64,000 nt of DNA from Bacteroidales bacterium (GTDB taxonomy: Bacteria; Bacteroidota; Bacteroidia; Bacteroidales; Bacteroidaceae), in the NCBI GenBank assembly GCA_015060865.1, contig SUXS01000008.1, positions 62,001-126,000 of the forward strand, written 5' to 3'. Shown here one piece after another: positions 35,914-45,103 of the stretch. Positions within the stretch are counted from its first letter, which is position 1. The number at the start of each line of letters is the position of its first letter. Made by a program: the position numbers and the translations under genes. The notes under the pieces are model-generated. The model was not told where the DNA came from, ran no database searches, and saw only the letters and a list, made by a program, of their open reading frames with translations.

Positions 35914-36280
35914 GAAAGGCAGTTGGACGGTCTGTCGCTTACTCATTATAGAGTATGAGGAAAGTCCGGGCAACACAGAGCATCCCGCTTGTTAATGTGC
36001 AAGGTGTCGGTGACGGCAGGGTAACGTAGAAGAAAATAACCGCCCCGTTCAGGCGAGGTAAGGGTGAGAAAGTGAGGTAAGAGCTCACTGGCCAAGTGGT
36101 GACACTATGGCCGTGCGTCCCGGGAGTTGCAAGGTCATGTATACCGGCGTTTGAGGGTTGCTCGTCCAAGCCGGAGGGTAGACCGCTATAGCATGTCGGC
36201 AACGGCAGGCACAGATAAATGACAGACGCTCTTGCAAAAATGTCAAGAGTACAGAACCCGGCTTACAGGCCAACTGTTTT
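35914..36280 (+). ncRNA. rnpB: RNase P RNA, class A
   Basis: The catalytic RNA that trims the 5' ends of tRNA precursors. CAGTTGG (35920-35926) pairs with CCAACTG (36270-36276) as helix P1. The universally conserved 5' core GAGGAAAGTCCGGGC lies near 35949, and its 3' partner ACAGAACCCGGCTTAC near 36251; these form P4 and the core. A T-rich run (GTTTTTCTTTTTTAA) after P1 serves as terminator. It is transcribed on the plus strand, divergent from htrA, with the YihY-family gene starting 27 bp after its 3' end. The ORF track runs coding frames through it on both strands (35939-36351 and the 5' part of 36232-37623); these are not genes. Confidence 0.97.
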
Positions 36281-36306
36281 TCTTTTTTAATGTTCCAATT
36301 ACCACC

Positions 36307-37623
36307 ATGAAAAGAAGGATAAAGCAACTCATCCACTTCCTCACTCGACAACTATGGCGAGTTACCGAAGAAGATGTCAGCCGCAGGCGATACACCAGTT
36401 ACAACCTACTGAAGGTACTTTATCAAACCATCTTGCGTTTTATTAGAGATCGTGTATGGATACGTGCTGCAGCCCTCTCCTACACCACTCTATTCTCCAT
36501 CATACCTATATTGGCGCTGCTTTTCGCCATAGCCAAGGGATTCGGATTCTCCAATCTAATGGAACGTCTGTTCCGGGGTGGAGTCATAGAAAACGGCACG
36601 ATGGACATGGTGATGACCTTTATTGACAATTACCTGGAATATGCCAAGAGCGGTGTATTCATTGGAGTTGGTATAGCCATGCTTCTATGGGCCATCATCA
36701 ACTTGGCCGACAGTATAGAAGGCAATATGAATGCGATATGGGATGTCAAGAAACCACGTTCCTACTTTCGTAAGCTGACAGACTACATGGCTCTGTTCGT
36801 GCTGTTTCCCATCATCATCGTTCTGTACGCCGGTGTAAGTATCTTCATGACTACCATTTACCAGCAGCTGGCCGATTACTTCATTATCAGTTCATTCGTA
36901 CATATCTGCATTAAGCTGGCTCCTTATGCGCTTTCAGCACTCATCATGACCGGCTTATTCATTTTCATACCCAACACCAAAGTCAAGTTTCGTTACGCCT
37001 TCATTCCAGGACTAATCACGGGTATTATTTTCCAGGCATTCCTGTACATCTATATTCAGATACAGATGTCAGTATCGAGCTACAACGCCATTTATGGTTC
37101 ATTTGCCATAATCCCGATGTTCATGCTATGGGCAGACATATCTTGGTGCATTATCCTATTTGGAGCAGAGATGAGTTACGTAAGCCAGAATATCGAACAA
37201 TATAATTTCGGGCAGGAAGTCGACAATGTAAGCAGGCGTTATCACGACTTCATGTGCGTAATAGTAATGTCGCTCATTTGCAAGCGTTTCCAAACAGGCG
37301 AGCGACCTTATACAGCCAACGAACTATCCGATGCCGGGCAAATCCCCATACGTCTCACCAACCAATTACTCGAGGAATTGGAACGCATCGGGCTTATCTA
37401 TGGATTCAGTTCCGACGCCAAGTCTGAGACAGAGCATTTTGTACCAGCTATTGACATCAATAAGCTATCTGTCGGACGATTGCTGTCAAGCATCGAAAGC
37501 GCGGGGTGCGAAGACTTTAAGATAGACCATTCCAAAGAGTTCAGTAGCCAATGGGAAGCCTTCATCGGGTACAAGGAAGACATATACCAAAAGAACAACG
37601 GCATTTTACTGAAAGATTTATAA
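36307..37623 (+). CDS. YihY/BrkB family inner-membrane protein
   Basis: A 438-residue multi-pass membrane protein once called ribonuclease BN. Family signatures are IRDRVWIRAAALSYTTLFSIIPILALLFAIAKGFG, LLWAIINLADSIEGNMNAIWDVK and YNAIYGSFAIIPMFMLWADISWCIILFGAEMSYV, with about six membrane helices. The C-terminal 120 residues form a soluble winged-helix-like part (RPYTANELSDAGQIPIRLTNQLLEELERIGLI), common in Bacteroidetes members. I start at ATG 36307 because the longer ORF-track start lies inside rnpB. Molecular function is unknown; the RNase BN name is obsolete for this family. It probably depends on read-through from the rnpB promoter or on its own unseen promoter. Confidence 0.9.
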   Translation: MKRRIKQLIHFLTRQLWRVTEEDVSRRRYTSYNLLKVLYQTILRFIRDRVWIRAAALSYTTLFSIIPILALLFAIAKGFGFSNLMERLFRGGVIENGTMDMVMTFIDNYLEYAKSGVFIGVGIAMLLWAIINLADSIEGNMNAIWDVKKPRSYFRKLTDYMALFVLFPIIIVLYAGVSIFMTTIYQQLADYFIISSFVHICIKLAPYALSALIMTGLFIFIPNTKVKFRYAFIPGLITGIIFQAFLYIYIQIQMSVSSYNAIYGSFAIIPMFMLWADISWCIILFGAEMSYVSQNIEQYNFGQEVDNVSRRYHDFMCVIVMSLICKRFQTGERPYTANELSDAGQIPIRLTNQLLEELERIGLIYGFSSDAKSETEHFVPAIDINKLSVGRLLSSIESAGCEDFKIDHSKEFSSQWEAFIGYKEDIYQKNNGILLKDL

Positions 37624-37729
37624 GTACCAATACGGATATCCAATCCTAAAGGTATCATAGTCTGCTCTGTAAGCTCCATTGGCTGGAGCCATATATGCTA
37701 TTCCCGTAAACATTTCTGGCATAATCTTG

Positions 37730-37751
37730 TTTTAATGATATCATTAAAACT
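37730..37751. promoter_or_regulatory. 22-bp perfect palindrome upstream of an unknown gene
   Basis: The core TTTTAATGATATCATTAAAA (37731-37750) extends by one G/C pair on each side. It ends 8 bp before the ATG of the next gene, overlapping the region where a ribosome would bind, and looks like an operator. Confidence 0.6.
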
Positions 37752-37759
37752 CAAAAGAT

Positions 37760-38122
37760 ATGTCTGCCCATCCCACCAACGAAGCCTATTCCATCAAGGT
37801 CATCAAGTCAATCACCAGCATCTATCGTATTTCTACTCCCAGAATGCGCAAATTGGCACACGACATCAACCATGTAATCTCGGCATACGAACTCAACGAC
37901 AAGGAGGTAGCCATTGCCTGCAACAAATACATCACCTATTCCTACCCAGCCATCACCCAAGCTGCCTCAGCCTATGGGCTTCATCCCATGAACGAGGAAG
38001 AGATAAGCTCCCATACTGGCCAAGAGCTACAACATATTCTTTACTGTATGTGTGTGTTCCTATATGACAACCTCAAAGCCGAAAGTGTAGCTTACAGGCA
38101 ACACTTACATGCCAATATATAG
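37760..38122 (+). CDS. Unknown 120-residue protein
   Basis: A soluble, all-helical-looking protein (SIKVIKSITSIYRISTPRMR, LAHDINHVISAYELNDKEVA, LYDNLKAESVAYRQ). Codon use matches the resident genes, so it is very likely real, but I cannot name a family. There is no signal peptide, membrane segment or catalytic motif. It lies between the YihY-family gene and a terminator shared with the S46 peptidase gene. Its start is almost in contact with a perfect 22-bp palindrome, which suggests tight control, possibly by itself, though no HTH is evident. Confidence 0.65.
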   Translation: MSAHPTNEAYSIKVIKSITSIYRISTPRMRKLAHDINHVISAYELNDKEVAIACNKYITYSYPAITQAASAYGLHPMNEEEISSHTGQELQHILYCMCVFLYDNLKAESVAYRQHLHANI

Positions 38123-38142
38123 AAATATCGGATCCACCTTCC

Positions 38143-38177
38143 TAAAAAAAGAGCCGGGCAACTACATGTTACCCGGC
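38143..38177 (-). terminator. Terminator of the S46 peptidase gene
   Basis: On the minus strand GCCGGGTAAC and a matching GTTGCCCGGC flank a short loop and are followed by TCTTTTTTT. The stem also lies just after the plus-strand unknown gene and may stop both. Confidence 0.8.
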
Positions 38178-38192
38178 CCATAGAATATATAT

Positions 38193-40364
38193 TTACTCTA
38201 CTATATCCATTTCATCTACCAGGTGCTTGCAACCACCCAACTTCTCAAGGATGAATAGCACATAGCGGATATCCACCACGATGCAACGCTGCTTGTCATT
38301 GTCGAAGTTGATGTCGCCGCTCAGCGATTCCCAGTTGCCATCGAAAGCAGCTCCGATGAGCTCTCCATGGGCATTCATCACGGGGCTACCGCTATTGCCA
38401 CCGGTGATATCATTGGTGGTGATAAAGTTTACCGGCAGACGGCCATCGCTCAAGGCGTAGCGACCATAATCTTTGGCGGCATAGAGCTGCTTAAGCCGCT
38501 CGGGCACTACAAACTCGGGGTTGGTGGCATCTTCCTTTTCCATCACTCCCTCCAGCGTGGTGTAGTAGTCGTAGCTGACACCATTCTTGGGGCTATAGGG
38601 CTTCACCGTACCATAGGTAAGGCGAAGGGTGAAGTTGGCATCGGGAGCCTTGGGCGTGGGGGCATACATCTCGCAGAGACCACGGACGTAGGTCTTGTGG
38701 AGCAGCTGCAGCTCATCGCGGTCGGCAGCGCTGGCAACACTAAGACGGGCATACATCTCCCACTTGCAGCGTGAATATGCTGTGGCGAGGTCCTTTTCGA
38801 TAGCCTTTACCGAAGGCTTCTTGAGGAAGCGCTCCAGGTTCTGCTCATTGGCCGTGATAGAGTTGTCATACATAGCATCGATATAGCGGTCGATATCGCC
38901 TTTGTAGTCCTTGTCAATGGTCGTATAGAAGGCGGGCAACTCGATATCCATCTCCTTATAAAGGGCAAAAAGGGCCTTGGCTACCTTACGGTCGACCTCA
39001 TGATCGTAATCCTTGTTGTGAACCTGGGCATAGGACCTGCGCAGTTCGTCGCTCCACTTGGCTACCGCCTCCTTATCCTTCGCTTTGAGTGCTACCTTGA
39101 GGCTATCCATCACGCGGTATGGGGCACCAAACTCAATGCCCATCATGAAAGTCTCTGTAAAGGCCATACGAAGATAAGCATCAGCAGATGTCTTGGCCAT
39201 CAGCTCATCAATCTTTGCCACCACGGCAGCATACTCATCGTTGCCCTTCTCGGCAGCAAAGCGGGCGAAGCGGGCTTCCTGCTCGGTCTTGGCCTCACGC
39301 ACCTTGTTGTCGATGATAGCCTTGTTCATGCCAATAGAGTTCTTCCAATAGTTACTGCTGCTTGCATACTTACCGGCATATTGGATACGCACCTTGTCGC
39401 TGGCTGCCATCTCACGCTTAAGCACCTCTTGACGAGCCTCGCGCACCTGGATACGCGGAGTGTTCTGGCAATCCATACGATGCTGTATCTCGCTGCGTGT
39501 GAGGAAGCGCTGCGTACTGCCGGGGAAGCCCATCACCATGGCATAGTCACCTTCGTTCAATCCCTTGATGGAGACACTCAGATGCTTGGGAGTCTTCAGG
39601 GGTACGTTGTCCTCGCTATAGAGGGCAGGATTACCTTCTGAATCAGCATAGATGCGGAACATGGAGAAGTCGCCCGTATGGCGCGGCCACATCCAGTTGT
39701 CGGTTTCACCGCCAAACTTACCTACCGATGAAGGAGGTGCGGCTACCATACGTATGTCAGAGTATACTTTCAGGAAGAACAGGTAGTAGCGGTTGCCGGC
39801 ATAGAAAGGACGGGCGATGGCCTCAATACCAGGTTTCCCATCGTACTCGCTGGCCTTGAGCTCCTCGCTGGCCATCTCGCCAAGGAACTGATATGACAAT
39901 GCCTCTACCTCGGTGATGCTGTCGTTCGCGATAAGGGCATTAACCTTATCGGTGACGTCTACGATTCTTTCCACAAAGGTAAACTCAAGGCCTGGAGTAG
40001 GCAGCTCCTCGGCGCGGGTCAATGCCCAGAAGCCATCGGTAAGGTAATCGTGCTCTACCGAGCTGTGTTGCTGTATGGCGCCATAGCCGCAATGGTGATT
40101 GGTAAGAATGAGTCCCTCTGCAGAGACAATCTCGCCCGTACATCCACCGCCAAAGATGCCTATAGCGTCCTTGATTGAGGGTCCTGCCGGATTATATAAA
40201 TCGGTACCCTCGAGTTGCAATCCCTGCTGCTTCATCTGGTCGACCAGATATTGCTCCTCCATCATCTGGAGCAGCCACATTCCTTCATCGGCACGAGCAC
40301 TACAAAGCACACAAGCCAATGCCAATGTCATGTAAAACCTGCATTTTTTCATTGTTCCAAACAT
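38193..40364 (-). CDS. S46 dipeptidyl-peptidase (DPP7/DPP11 family)
   Basis: A 723-residue periplasmic serine exopeptidase that removes dipeptides from the N-terminus of oligopeptides, central to amino-acid feeding in Bacteroidales. The signal peptide is [21 protein letters not shown], so the ATG at 40352 (Met5) may be the real start. [21 protein letters not shown] holds the catalytic His, and [23 protein letters not shown] the catalytic Ser; a large alpha-helical domain lies between them as usual. Residues lining the S1 pocket decide between hydrophobic (DPP7) and acidic (DPP11) specificity; I cannot align position 673 safely, so the subtype is left open. It has its own terminator. Confidence 0.93.
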   Translation of the reverse strand: MFGTMKKCRFYMTLALACVLCSARADEGMWLLQMMEEQYLVDQMKQQGLQLEGTDLYNPAGPSIKDAIGIFGGGCTGEIVSAEGLILTNHHCGYGAIQQHSSVEHDYLTDGFWALTRAEELPTPGLEFTFVERIVDVTDKVNALIANDSITEVEALSYQFLGEMASEELKASEYDGKPGIEAIARPFYAGNRYYLFFLKVYSDIRMVAAPPSSVGKFGGETDNWMWPRHTGDFSMFRIYADSEGNPALYSEDNVPLKTPKHLSVSIKGLNEGDYAMVMGFPGSTQRFLTRSEIQHRMDCQNTPRIQVREARQEVLKREMAASDKVRIQYAGKYASSSNYWKNSIGMNKAIIDNKVREAKTEQEARFARFAAEKGNDEYAAVVAKIDELMAKTSADAYLRMAFTETFMMGIEFGAPYRVMDSLKVALKAKDKEAVAKWSDELRRSYAQVHNKDYDHEVDRKVAKALFALYKEMDIELPAFYTTIDKDYKGDIDRYIDAMYDNSITANEQNLERFLKKPSVKAIEKDLATAYSRCKWEMYARLSVASAADRDELQLLHKTYVRGLCEMYAPTPKAPDANFTLRLTYGTVKPYSPKNGVSYDYYTTLEGVMEKEDATNPEFVVPERLKQLYAAKDYGRYALSDGRLPVNFITTNDITGGNSGSPVMNAHGELIGAAFDGNWESLSGDINFDNDKQRCIVVDIRYVLFILEKLGGCKHLVDEMDIVE

Positions 40365-40424
40365 ATTTTTCTTGATTATAATATGATAAGTATAGTTATA
40401 GTCATGTCCAATCCTGCCTATCAG

Positions 40425-40910
40425 CTACCTTGGGCCTAGTAGTATGGATTTTAATCTCATCGTCCACACCGTTACCATGGCCAACACCAGTCGGGTGAGG
40501 CATATCCACCAAAAACTGATGCCCATAGCCACGAAGAGCATGGTATCCTCAAGCAACGAGTGCGACACACCGAGGTGATGGTTCACCAGATTGGCCTCCT
40601 CGCGCGTGAGCCTACCCTCCTCCACCTCATCAATCATGATGGCAGCGCCATAGGCCATGCCCACCACATTGCCCGTAAGCCATAGCAAGGAGCAGACCGA
40701 GGGAAGGCCGAAGAGGCGCATCAAGGGCGACAGCGAGTGGGCTATGCGGTGCATCCAGCCAAACTCCTCGAGCACGCGCTGCAGCTCGTTTTTGGAAACA
40801 GAGTACAAAGTTCGCATAAATATTTGATACACACAAATACAGCATGCGCAATTTACAAAGCAAATGCCATTCTGAGCTCCACAGAGCATGCAGAATGGCA
40901 ATAGCAGCAT
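40425..40910 (-). pseudogene. Truncated copy of the nucleoside-recognition (Gate) gene
   Basis: The minus frame carries, from LQRVLEEFGWMHRIAHSLSP to the C-terminus, the same roughly 108 residues as the intact gene at 46931-47863. The 200 residues that should precede them are gone, replaced by about 50 unrelated residues (MLLLPFCMLCGAQNG...). The DNA match is limited to 40457-40785 and is about 93 percent identical by eye, with most changes silent. Such a piece holds one Gate domain without the first half of the membrane protein and is unlikely to work. It lies 21 bp downstream of gadB on the same strand. Confidence 0.75.
40457..40785. repeat. Left copy of a 329-bp direct repeat
   Basis: Aligns without gaps to 46957-47285 at a constant offset of 6500 bp, with about 21 mismatches. 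Both copies have the same orientation and bracket gadB, the BspA-like gene and gadC. Confidence 0.9.
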
Positions 40911-40931
40911 GAGGTCTACATAGACTCCTGC

Positions 40932-42353
40932 CTACGTTCGTTTCTTGGTCCCCGTATGAGTAAAGATGGTAGGCTTCACCGGCTTCTTCTGCTCACATGC
41001 GATGCGCGAAGGCGTGGGGTACTCCAGTTTCTCGAGGTCGGTGATGGCGGCTCCGATGTCGCCCAGCAGCATGTCGGCCATATCGCGGCTGAAGCCTTGG
41101 CGCACCACGATACGCATCACTACGCTGTCCTCGATATCCTTGGGCATGGTGTAGGCAGGTACCATCCATCCGCCCTGTTTGAGTTTGTCTTGCAGGTCAT
41201 AGAGCGTCCACTTGGCTTTCTTCGCATAGTCTTCCTTCATGTACCATATAAATAGGGGGTTCACGATGTCCTGACTGTAGTTCTTGAAGGGTGCCATCTT
41301 GCCAATCTCCGAGTGGAGGTAGCGTGCTATCTCCATGGAGTTGTGCTGCACCTGACGGTAACCCTCGAAACCGAGGCGGATGAACTGGTAGTACTGGCCC
41401 AGCACCTGTGCACCGGGGCGGGAGAAGTTGAGTCCTACCTGCGTGATGTCGGCGCCAAGGTAGTTGACCGAGAAGGACATCTTGCCCGGCAGGTACTTCT
41501 TGTCTTTCCACACCACCCATCCGAGGCCGGGGTATACGAGGCCGTACTTGTGGCCTGAGGTGCTGATGGAGAGCACCCACTTGAGACGGAAGTCCCACTT
41601 CTTCTCGGGCTGCAGGAAAGGGAGTATGAATCCGCCCGAGGCTGCATCCACATGGATGGGAATGTCGTACCCCGTACGTGCATTGTACTCGTCGAGTGCG
41701 GCGTCGAGTGCCTCCACATCATCGTTGAGCCCTGTCCAGGTGACGCCCTGGATGGGCACTACGCAGATGGTGTTCTCATCGCACAGTTCAATCACCTGCT
41801 TGGGGTCGAGGGTGATGTTGTCGAGCGTGAGGGGCACGGTACGCATCTCTATCTGCCAGAGGTCGGCAAACTTCTCCCACACCACCTGATAGCCTGTGGA
41901 GATGATGAAGTTGGGCTTGTCGGTAGGCTTGCCCTGTGCTTCGCGACGTTCCTTCCAGCGCAGCCATGCAGCCACACCGCCCAGCATGCAGGCCTCAGAG
42001 GAGCCGATGGCCAGGGCGCCCGTCTTCCACTGCGCCTTCTCGGGCGTGTTCCACAGGTTGGCCATGATATTGATGCATTTGGCACACATCACCGCCACGC
42101 GCGGATACTCCGTCTCGTCGATATAGTTGAGTGCGATGGCCTCATTCATCAAGCGTGTGGCATAGGGGTCCATATAGGTAGTGACGAAGGTGGCGAGGTT
42201 GAGACGAGGCTGTGTCTGCGCAAAGGTCTCGTCCTTTACCATCTGATAAGCAATGTCGGGGCGTGTGCCCTGCTGGGGGATCTTGTCTACGGGAGAGGGC
42301 TGGAGCATCTCCTTCGACCCGAATACGTCGGTACTGAAATCGGTTTTTTCCAT
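40932..42353 (-). CDS. gadB: Glutamate decarboxylase
   Basis: A PLP enzyme that turns glutamate into GABA and CO2, consuming a proton, and thus supports acid resistance and GABA output. DVFGSKEMLQPSPVDKIPQQG is the family N-terminus, AIGSSEACMLGGVAAWLRWK lies in the PLP pocket, HVDAASGGFILPF follows, and STSGHKYGLVYPG holds the PLP-binding Lys. The 474-residue length from ATG 42353 matches GadB of enteric bacteria; the ORF-track start 15 codons upstream is less typical. The C-terminus (PTIFTHTGTKKRT) fits the autoinhibitory tail type. The antiporter gene gadC lies 3 kb away on the other strand with a surface-protein gene between, an unusual split of the gad pair. Confidence 0.95.
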   Translation of the reverse strand: MEKTDFSTDVFGSKEMLQPSPVDKIPQQGTRPDIAYQMVKDETFAQTQPRLNLATFVTTYMDPYATRLMNEAIALNYIDETEYPRVAVMCAKCINIMANLWNTPEKAQWKTGALAIGSSEACMLGGVAAWLRWKERREAQGKPTDKPNFIISTGYQVVWEKFADLWQIEMRTVPLTLDNITLDPKQVIELCDENTICVVPIQGVTWTGLNDDVEALDAALDEYNARTGYDIPIHVDAASGGFILPFLQPEKKWDFRLKWVLSISTSGHKYGLVYPGLGWVVWKDKKYLPGKMSFSVNYLGADITQVGLNFSRPGAQVLGQYYQFIRLGFEGYRQVQHNSMEIARYLHSEIGKMAPFKNYSQDIVNPLFIWYMKEDYAKKAKWTLYDLQDKLKQGGWMVPAYTMPKDIEDSVVMRIVVRQGFSRDMADMLLGDIGAAITDLEKLEYPTPSRIACEQKKPVKPTIFTHTGTKKRT

Positions 42354-42549
42354 AAAATGAATAAATTGAGATTTGGGGTTAAGTTTCATCAGTAACAATG
42401 CCTTGTTGCCAAATGTTCCCCTGCACCAACCACAAAGTATTCCCCTTACAGTTTTTTAATTATAATGGTAGGTCAGACTTTTTCTTTTGTAGCGTCTGTG
42501 AAATTACAAAGTATTCATCAGAAAACTAAATTATAAGCTCGGTTTATAA

Positions 42550-42587
42550 AAACAAAGCTTATGATTATATATTCACAAGCTTTGTTT
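42550..42587. repeat. 15-bp inverted repeat
   Basis: AAACAAAGCTTATGA, 8-nt loop, TCACAAGCTTTGTTT, with one G-T mismatch. Possibly the gadB leader hairpin or the end of a mobile element. Confidence 0.65.
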
Positions 42588-42697
42588 ATTAAAACATAAG
42601 CTCTGATTTAAGAATTCGGTTAGTGGAGACGAAAAAACAGACGGTGCGTTCAGTAAAAATCACACTATTGATTGCCAAAATTTATTGTTGGGCGCAA

Positions 42698-42752
42698 AGC
42701 CTATAAGGCCTCAAAGTACGTCTACGCCTATTCTTTTCAGACCTTATAGGCT
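42698..42752. repeat. 11-bp inverted repeat, extendable
   Basis: AGCCTATAAGG (42698-42708) and CCTTATAGGCT (42742-42752), extended by GCAA/TTGC with one bulge. The ends look like terminal repeats of a very small element. Confidence 0.6.
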
Positions 42753-42870
42753 ATTGCGAATGGTTCTTCCAACCTATTTCGCTACTCTTGTTTTTCTTCT
42801 TATTAGACATGAATTACAAGTGTCACGCATCTAATTGATGCGCTCCAAGAAGATAATGACCATGCAGCAA

Positions 42871-42900
42871 TTGTTTTTTGTGAAATAATCTTTATCTTTG
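42871..42900 (+). promoter_or_regulatory. Promoter of the BspA-like gene with a long leader
   Basis: TTG at 42871-42873 and TATCTTTG at 42893-42900, 19 nt apart. Start near 42907 gives a 5' untranslated leader of about 360 nt before ATG 43269. Confidence 0.7.
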
Positions 42901-43107
42901 CAGAACTAGTAAATAAATATAGTATTAACGATAAAAACGAATAGCCTATGAAGTAAATCCGGACAGACGCTTTCGCGAAGGTTTGTGATGCGAGGCATTA
43001 CTGCTTTCAAGGCTTAAATTAAGCCAAATAAAAACAAATCATTAACCCGAAAAGCGTTCCGTTCGTTCTTAATTAATATAGATTTGGAGCTTTTGCTCTT
43101 GTTCTCT

Positions 43108-43222
43108 GTCCTTGAAACCGCCAAAATTCAACACGTGAGAACAAGCAGTAAGAAGGTTCGCGCTATGGCGTGAACTATTCTTTGCTTGTTACGTGTGAGG
43201 TTACTTGGCGGTACCTAAGGAC
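43108..43222 (+). ncRNA. Structured leader RNA upstream of the BspA-like gene
   Basis: Nested complementary segments: GTCCTT/AAGGAC, ACCGCCAA/TTGGCGGT, ACACGT/ACGTGT, AACAAGC/GCTTGTT, and a terminal 8-bp hairpin GTTCGCGC-TATG-GCGTGAAC. All pair in order, giving one long interrupted arm of about 115 nt inside the 5' leader. A smaller perfect hairpin (GGCTTAA-A-TTAAGCC, 43011-43025) lies upstream. I cannot match it to a named riboswitch. The ORF-track start at 43170 lies inside this RNA and is not used. Confidence 0.65.
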
Positions 43223-43268
43223 AAATAAGCATCGAATGGTACACGCCTTTTCTTATACAAATCAAAAA

Positions 43269-45068
43269 ATGAAAAAACTTATTTTGTCAATGGCGCTTGC
43301 CGCTTTTGCATTATTGGGCAAGGCTTATGATTTTGAAGCAAATGAATTCTATTACAACATCACGTCCTTGAGTGATTTAACCGTTGCCTTGACTGGGAAT
43401 GAAGGGGCATCATACAGTGGAGATATAACAATTCCTAAAAGCGTTGAATACTCAGGAAAAACTTTTACCATAACCTCTATCGAAAGTTCAACTTTCTCTA
43501 AGTCGATATTGGGTACATTAACTATTCCAAAGAATATAATGAAAGCAAATATCTCAGCATCTTCGGTGGAAAAACTAATCATAGAAGATAGCAGAATACC
43601 ATTAGAGGAGTTATCTGCAAAACCTGCCAAAGATGTATATATGGGGCGTGACATTAATGTTCCGTGGAATCATCTCATATATAGTTTCTCGTATTCGAGC
43701 ATAGAAAGTATTGTATTTGGTGATTCCGTCACATATATCCCAGGAGGTATGTTGGAAGAATGTACAAAACTCGTAAGTGTAGAGTTGTCGAGTAACATAA
43801 AGAGCATATTTAATAAAGCTTTTAATGGTTGTACTAAATTAAAGACCATTTCCGGAGAGGGTATCGAACTGATAGAAACCGGGGCATTTAATAATTGTAC
43901 TTCTTTGGAATCGTTCAACTTTCCAAGTCTTAAAGTAATTGACAATGGAGACTCTCAATGGGGAACGTATCGATGGGGAGTATTCCAAAATTGCAAAAGT
44001 TTAAGAAATGTCGTCCTGTCACAAGGACTATTCAGTATCGGAACTATGGCTTTTATGGGTTGTGAATCTCTTGAGTCCGTAACAATACCTGCAAGTGTTA
44101 TGTACATAGGAGATGTAAACAATATAGAACATAGTTCAGTGTTCGCTGATTGCCCTAATCTCACATCGTTAACAGTGAATGCTTCTTCTCCCATAGCTAT
44201 AGGTGAAACGACGTTTGATGCCCAAACCTACATAAACACGACATTGATAGTTCCTGCGGGTACAAAAGACGAATATCTCAGTGCTACTAATTGGAAAAAC
44301 TTTTTCAATATTGAAGAGAATACAAATATAACAGACAACGTATACTCTGTTGTGATTGAGGGATGTTCTGATTCATATGGAGGCTATGTTGAAATCGGTG
44401 ACCTGCGGATAAAAGACAATGAATATGTAATGTCTGCAAATAAAGGGGATAAAATCACTCTGAGATTTATACCTTGGTCAAATGAAGAAGTAAATTATGA
44501 ATTAGGCAGTGTCACTATTGATGAGAAAGATGTAACTTCGAATGTTGTGAATAATGAGTTGATTGTGGAAGTAACAGGTAATATGACCATTGATATTGAT
44601 TGGGATTATGTAGAGCCCAATCCGATATTATTGACTATCAAGCAAGCAGAAAACGGTTGCACTAAAATGGTGGTGGATAAATGGGAAACGTATAAGTTCT
44701 TTATAGAGCCATCAGAAGGATGGACTTTGCATTCTGTTGCGCTTAATGGAGAAGATATAACCAACCGCATTGGCGATGATGGCGCATTGAAATTAAGTGA
44801 AATGTCAGAAAACACGACTCTTTCTATCACTTTTGAGTCTAATGGTTCATCAGTAAAGGCCATTAATCCAAGTCGTGCAAAAGTCTATGGTGCAGATAAT
44901 AGTATTGTGATTTCAGGTGCGAATGAAGGTGAAAACATACAGATATATGATGATGCTGGTCTGTTGATTGAGACGGTAAAAGCAACATCAAATTCGATGA
45001 GAATTCCTTTGGCGAATGGAATCTATATCGTCAAACTGGACGGTAAGACCGTGAAAGTTGCAATATAA
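43269..45068 (+). CDS. BspA-like leucine-rich repeat surface protein
   Basis: A 599-residue secreted protein with signal peptide MKKLILSMALAAFALLGKA. Residues about 50-350 carry BspA-type LRR_5 repeats (SIESSTFSKSI, YIPGGMLEECTKLVSVELS, SIGTMAFMGCESLESVTIP). Two Ig-like beta domains follow (NVYSVVIEGCSDSYGGYVEI and ILLTIKQAENGCTKMVVD). The end (VKAINPSRAKVYGADNSIVI, GIYIVKLDGKTVKVAI) resembles the C-terminal sorting domain of type IX secretion cargo. BspA proteins bind host matrix or other cells. It lies between the two gad genes, is much more AT-rich than gadC, and looks inserted there. The start is ATG 43269, because the longer frame runs through the leader RNA. Confidence 0.85.
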   Translation: MKKLILSMALAAFALLGKAYDFEANEFYYNITSLSDLTVALTGNEGASYSGDITIPKSVEYSGKTFTITSIESSTFSKSILGTLTIPKNIMKANISASSVEKLIIEDSRIPLEELSAKPAKDVYMGRDINVPWNHLIYSFSYSSIESIVFGDSVTYIPGGMLEECTKLVSVELSSNIKSIFNKAFNGCTKLKTISGEGIELIETGAFNNCTSLESFNFPSLKVIDNGDSQWGTYRWGVFQNCKSLRNVVLSQGLFSIGTMAFMGCESLESVTIPASVMYIGDVNNIEHSSVFADCPNLTSLTVNASSPIAIGETTFDAQTYINTTLIVPAGTKDEYLSATNWKNFFNIEENTNITDNVYSVVIEGCSDSYGGYVEIGDLRIKDNEYVMSANKGDKITLRFIPWSNEEVNYELGSVTIDEKDVTSNVVNNELIVEVTGNMTIDIDWDYVEPNPILLTIKQAENGCTKMVVDKWETYKFFIEPSEGWTLHSVALNGEDITNRIGDDGALKLSEMSENTTLSITFESNGSSVKAINPSRAKVYGADNSIVISGANEGENIQIYDDAGLLIETVKATSNSMRIPLANGIYIVKLDGKTVKVAI

Positions 45069-45078
45069 ATGTCCCGTC

Positions 45079-45103
45079 ACGGCGGATATGCCCTATCCGC
45101 CGT
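45079..45103 (+). terminator. Hairpin after the BspA-like gene
   Basis: ACGGCGGATA-TGCCC-TATCCGCCGT, a perfect 10-bp stem 10 bp after the stop. There is no T tract directly after it. Confidence 0.55.

Larger units (their letters stand above)
42354..42870. other. AT-rich spacer with inverted repeats
   Basis: No coding sequence. It holds two inverted repeats (42550-42587 and 42698-42752), a repeated TAAGCTC motif (near 42534 and 42597), and twin GAATACTTTGT elements on the minus strand (near 42440 and 42513) that might be gadB promoter elements. Confidence 0.5.

Noticed and set aside
36085-36351. Minus and plus ORFs across rnpB
   Set aside because: The region is RNase P RNA with both conserved core segments and P1 pairing.
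43170-43268. Upstream extension of the BspA-like gene (33 codons)
   Set aside because: Lies within the paired leader RNA; the ATG at 43269 is followed by a standard signal peptide.
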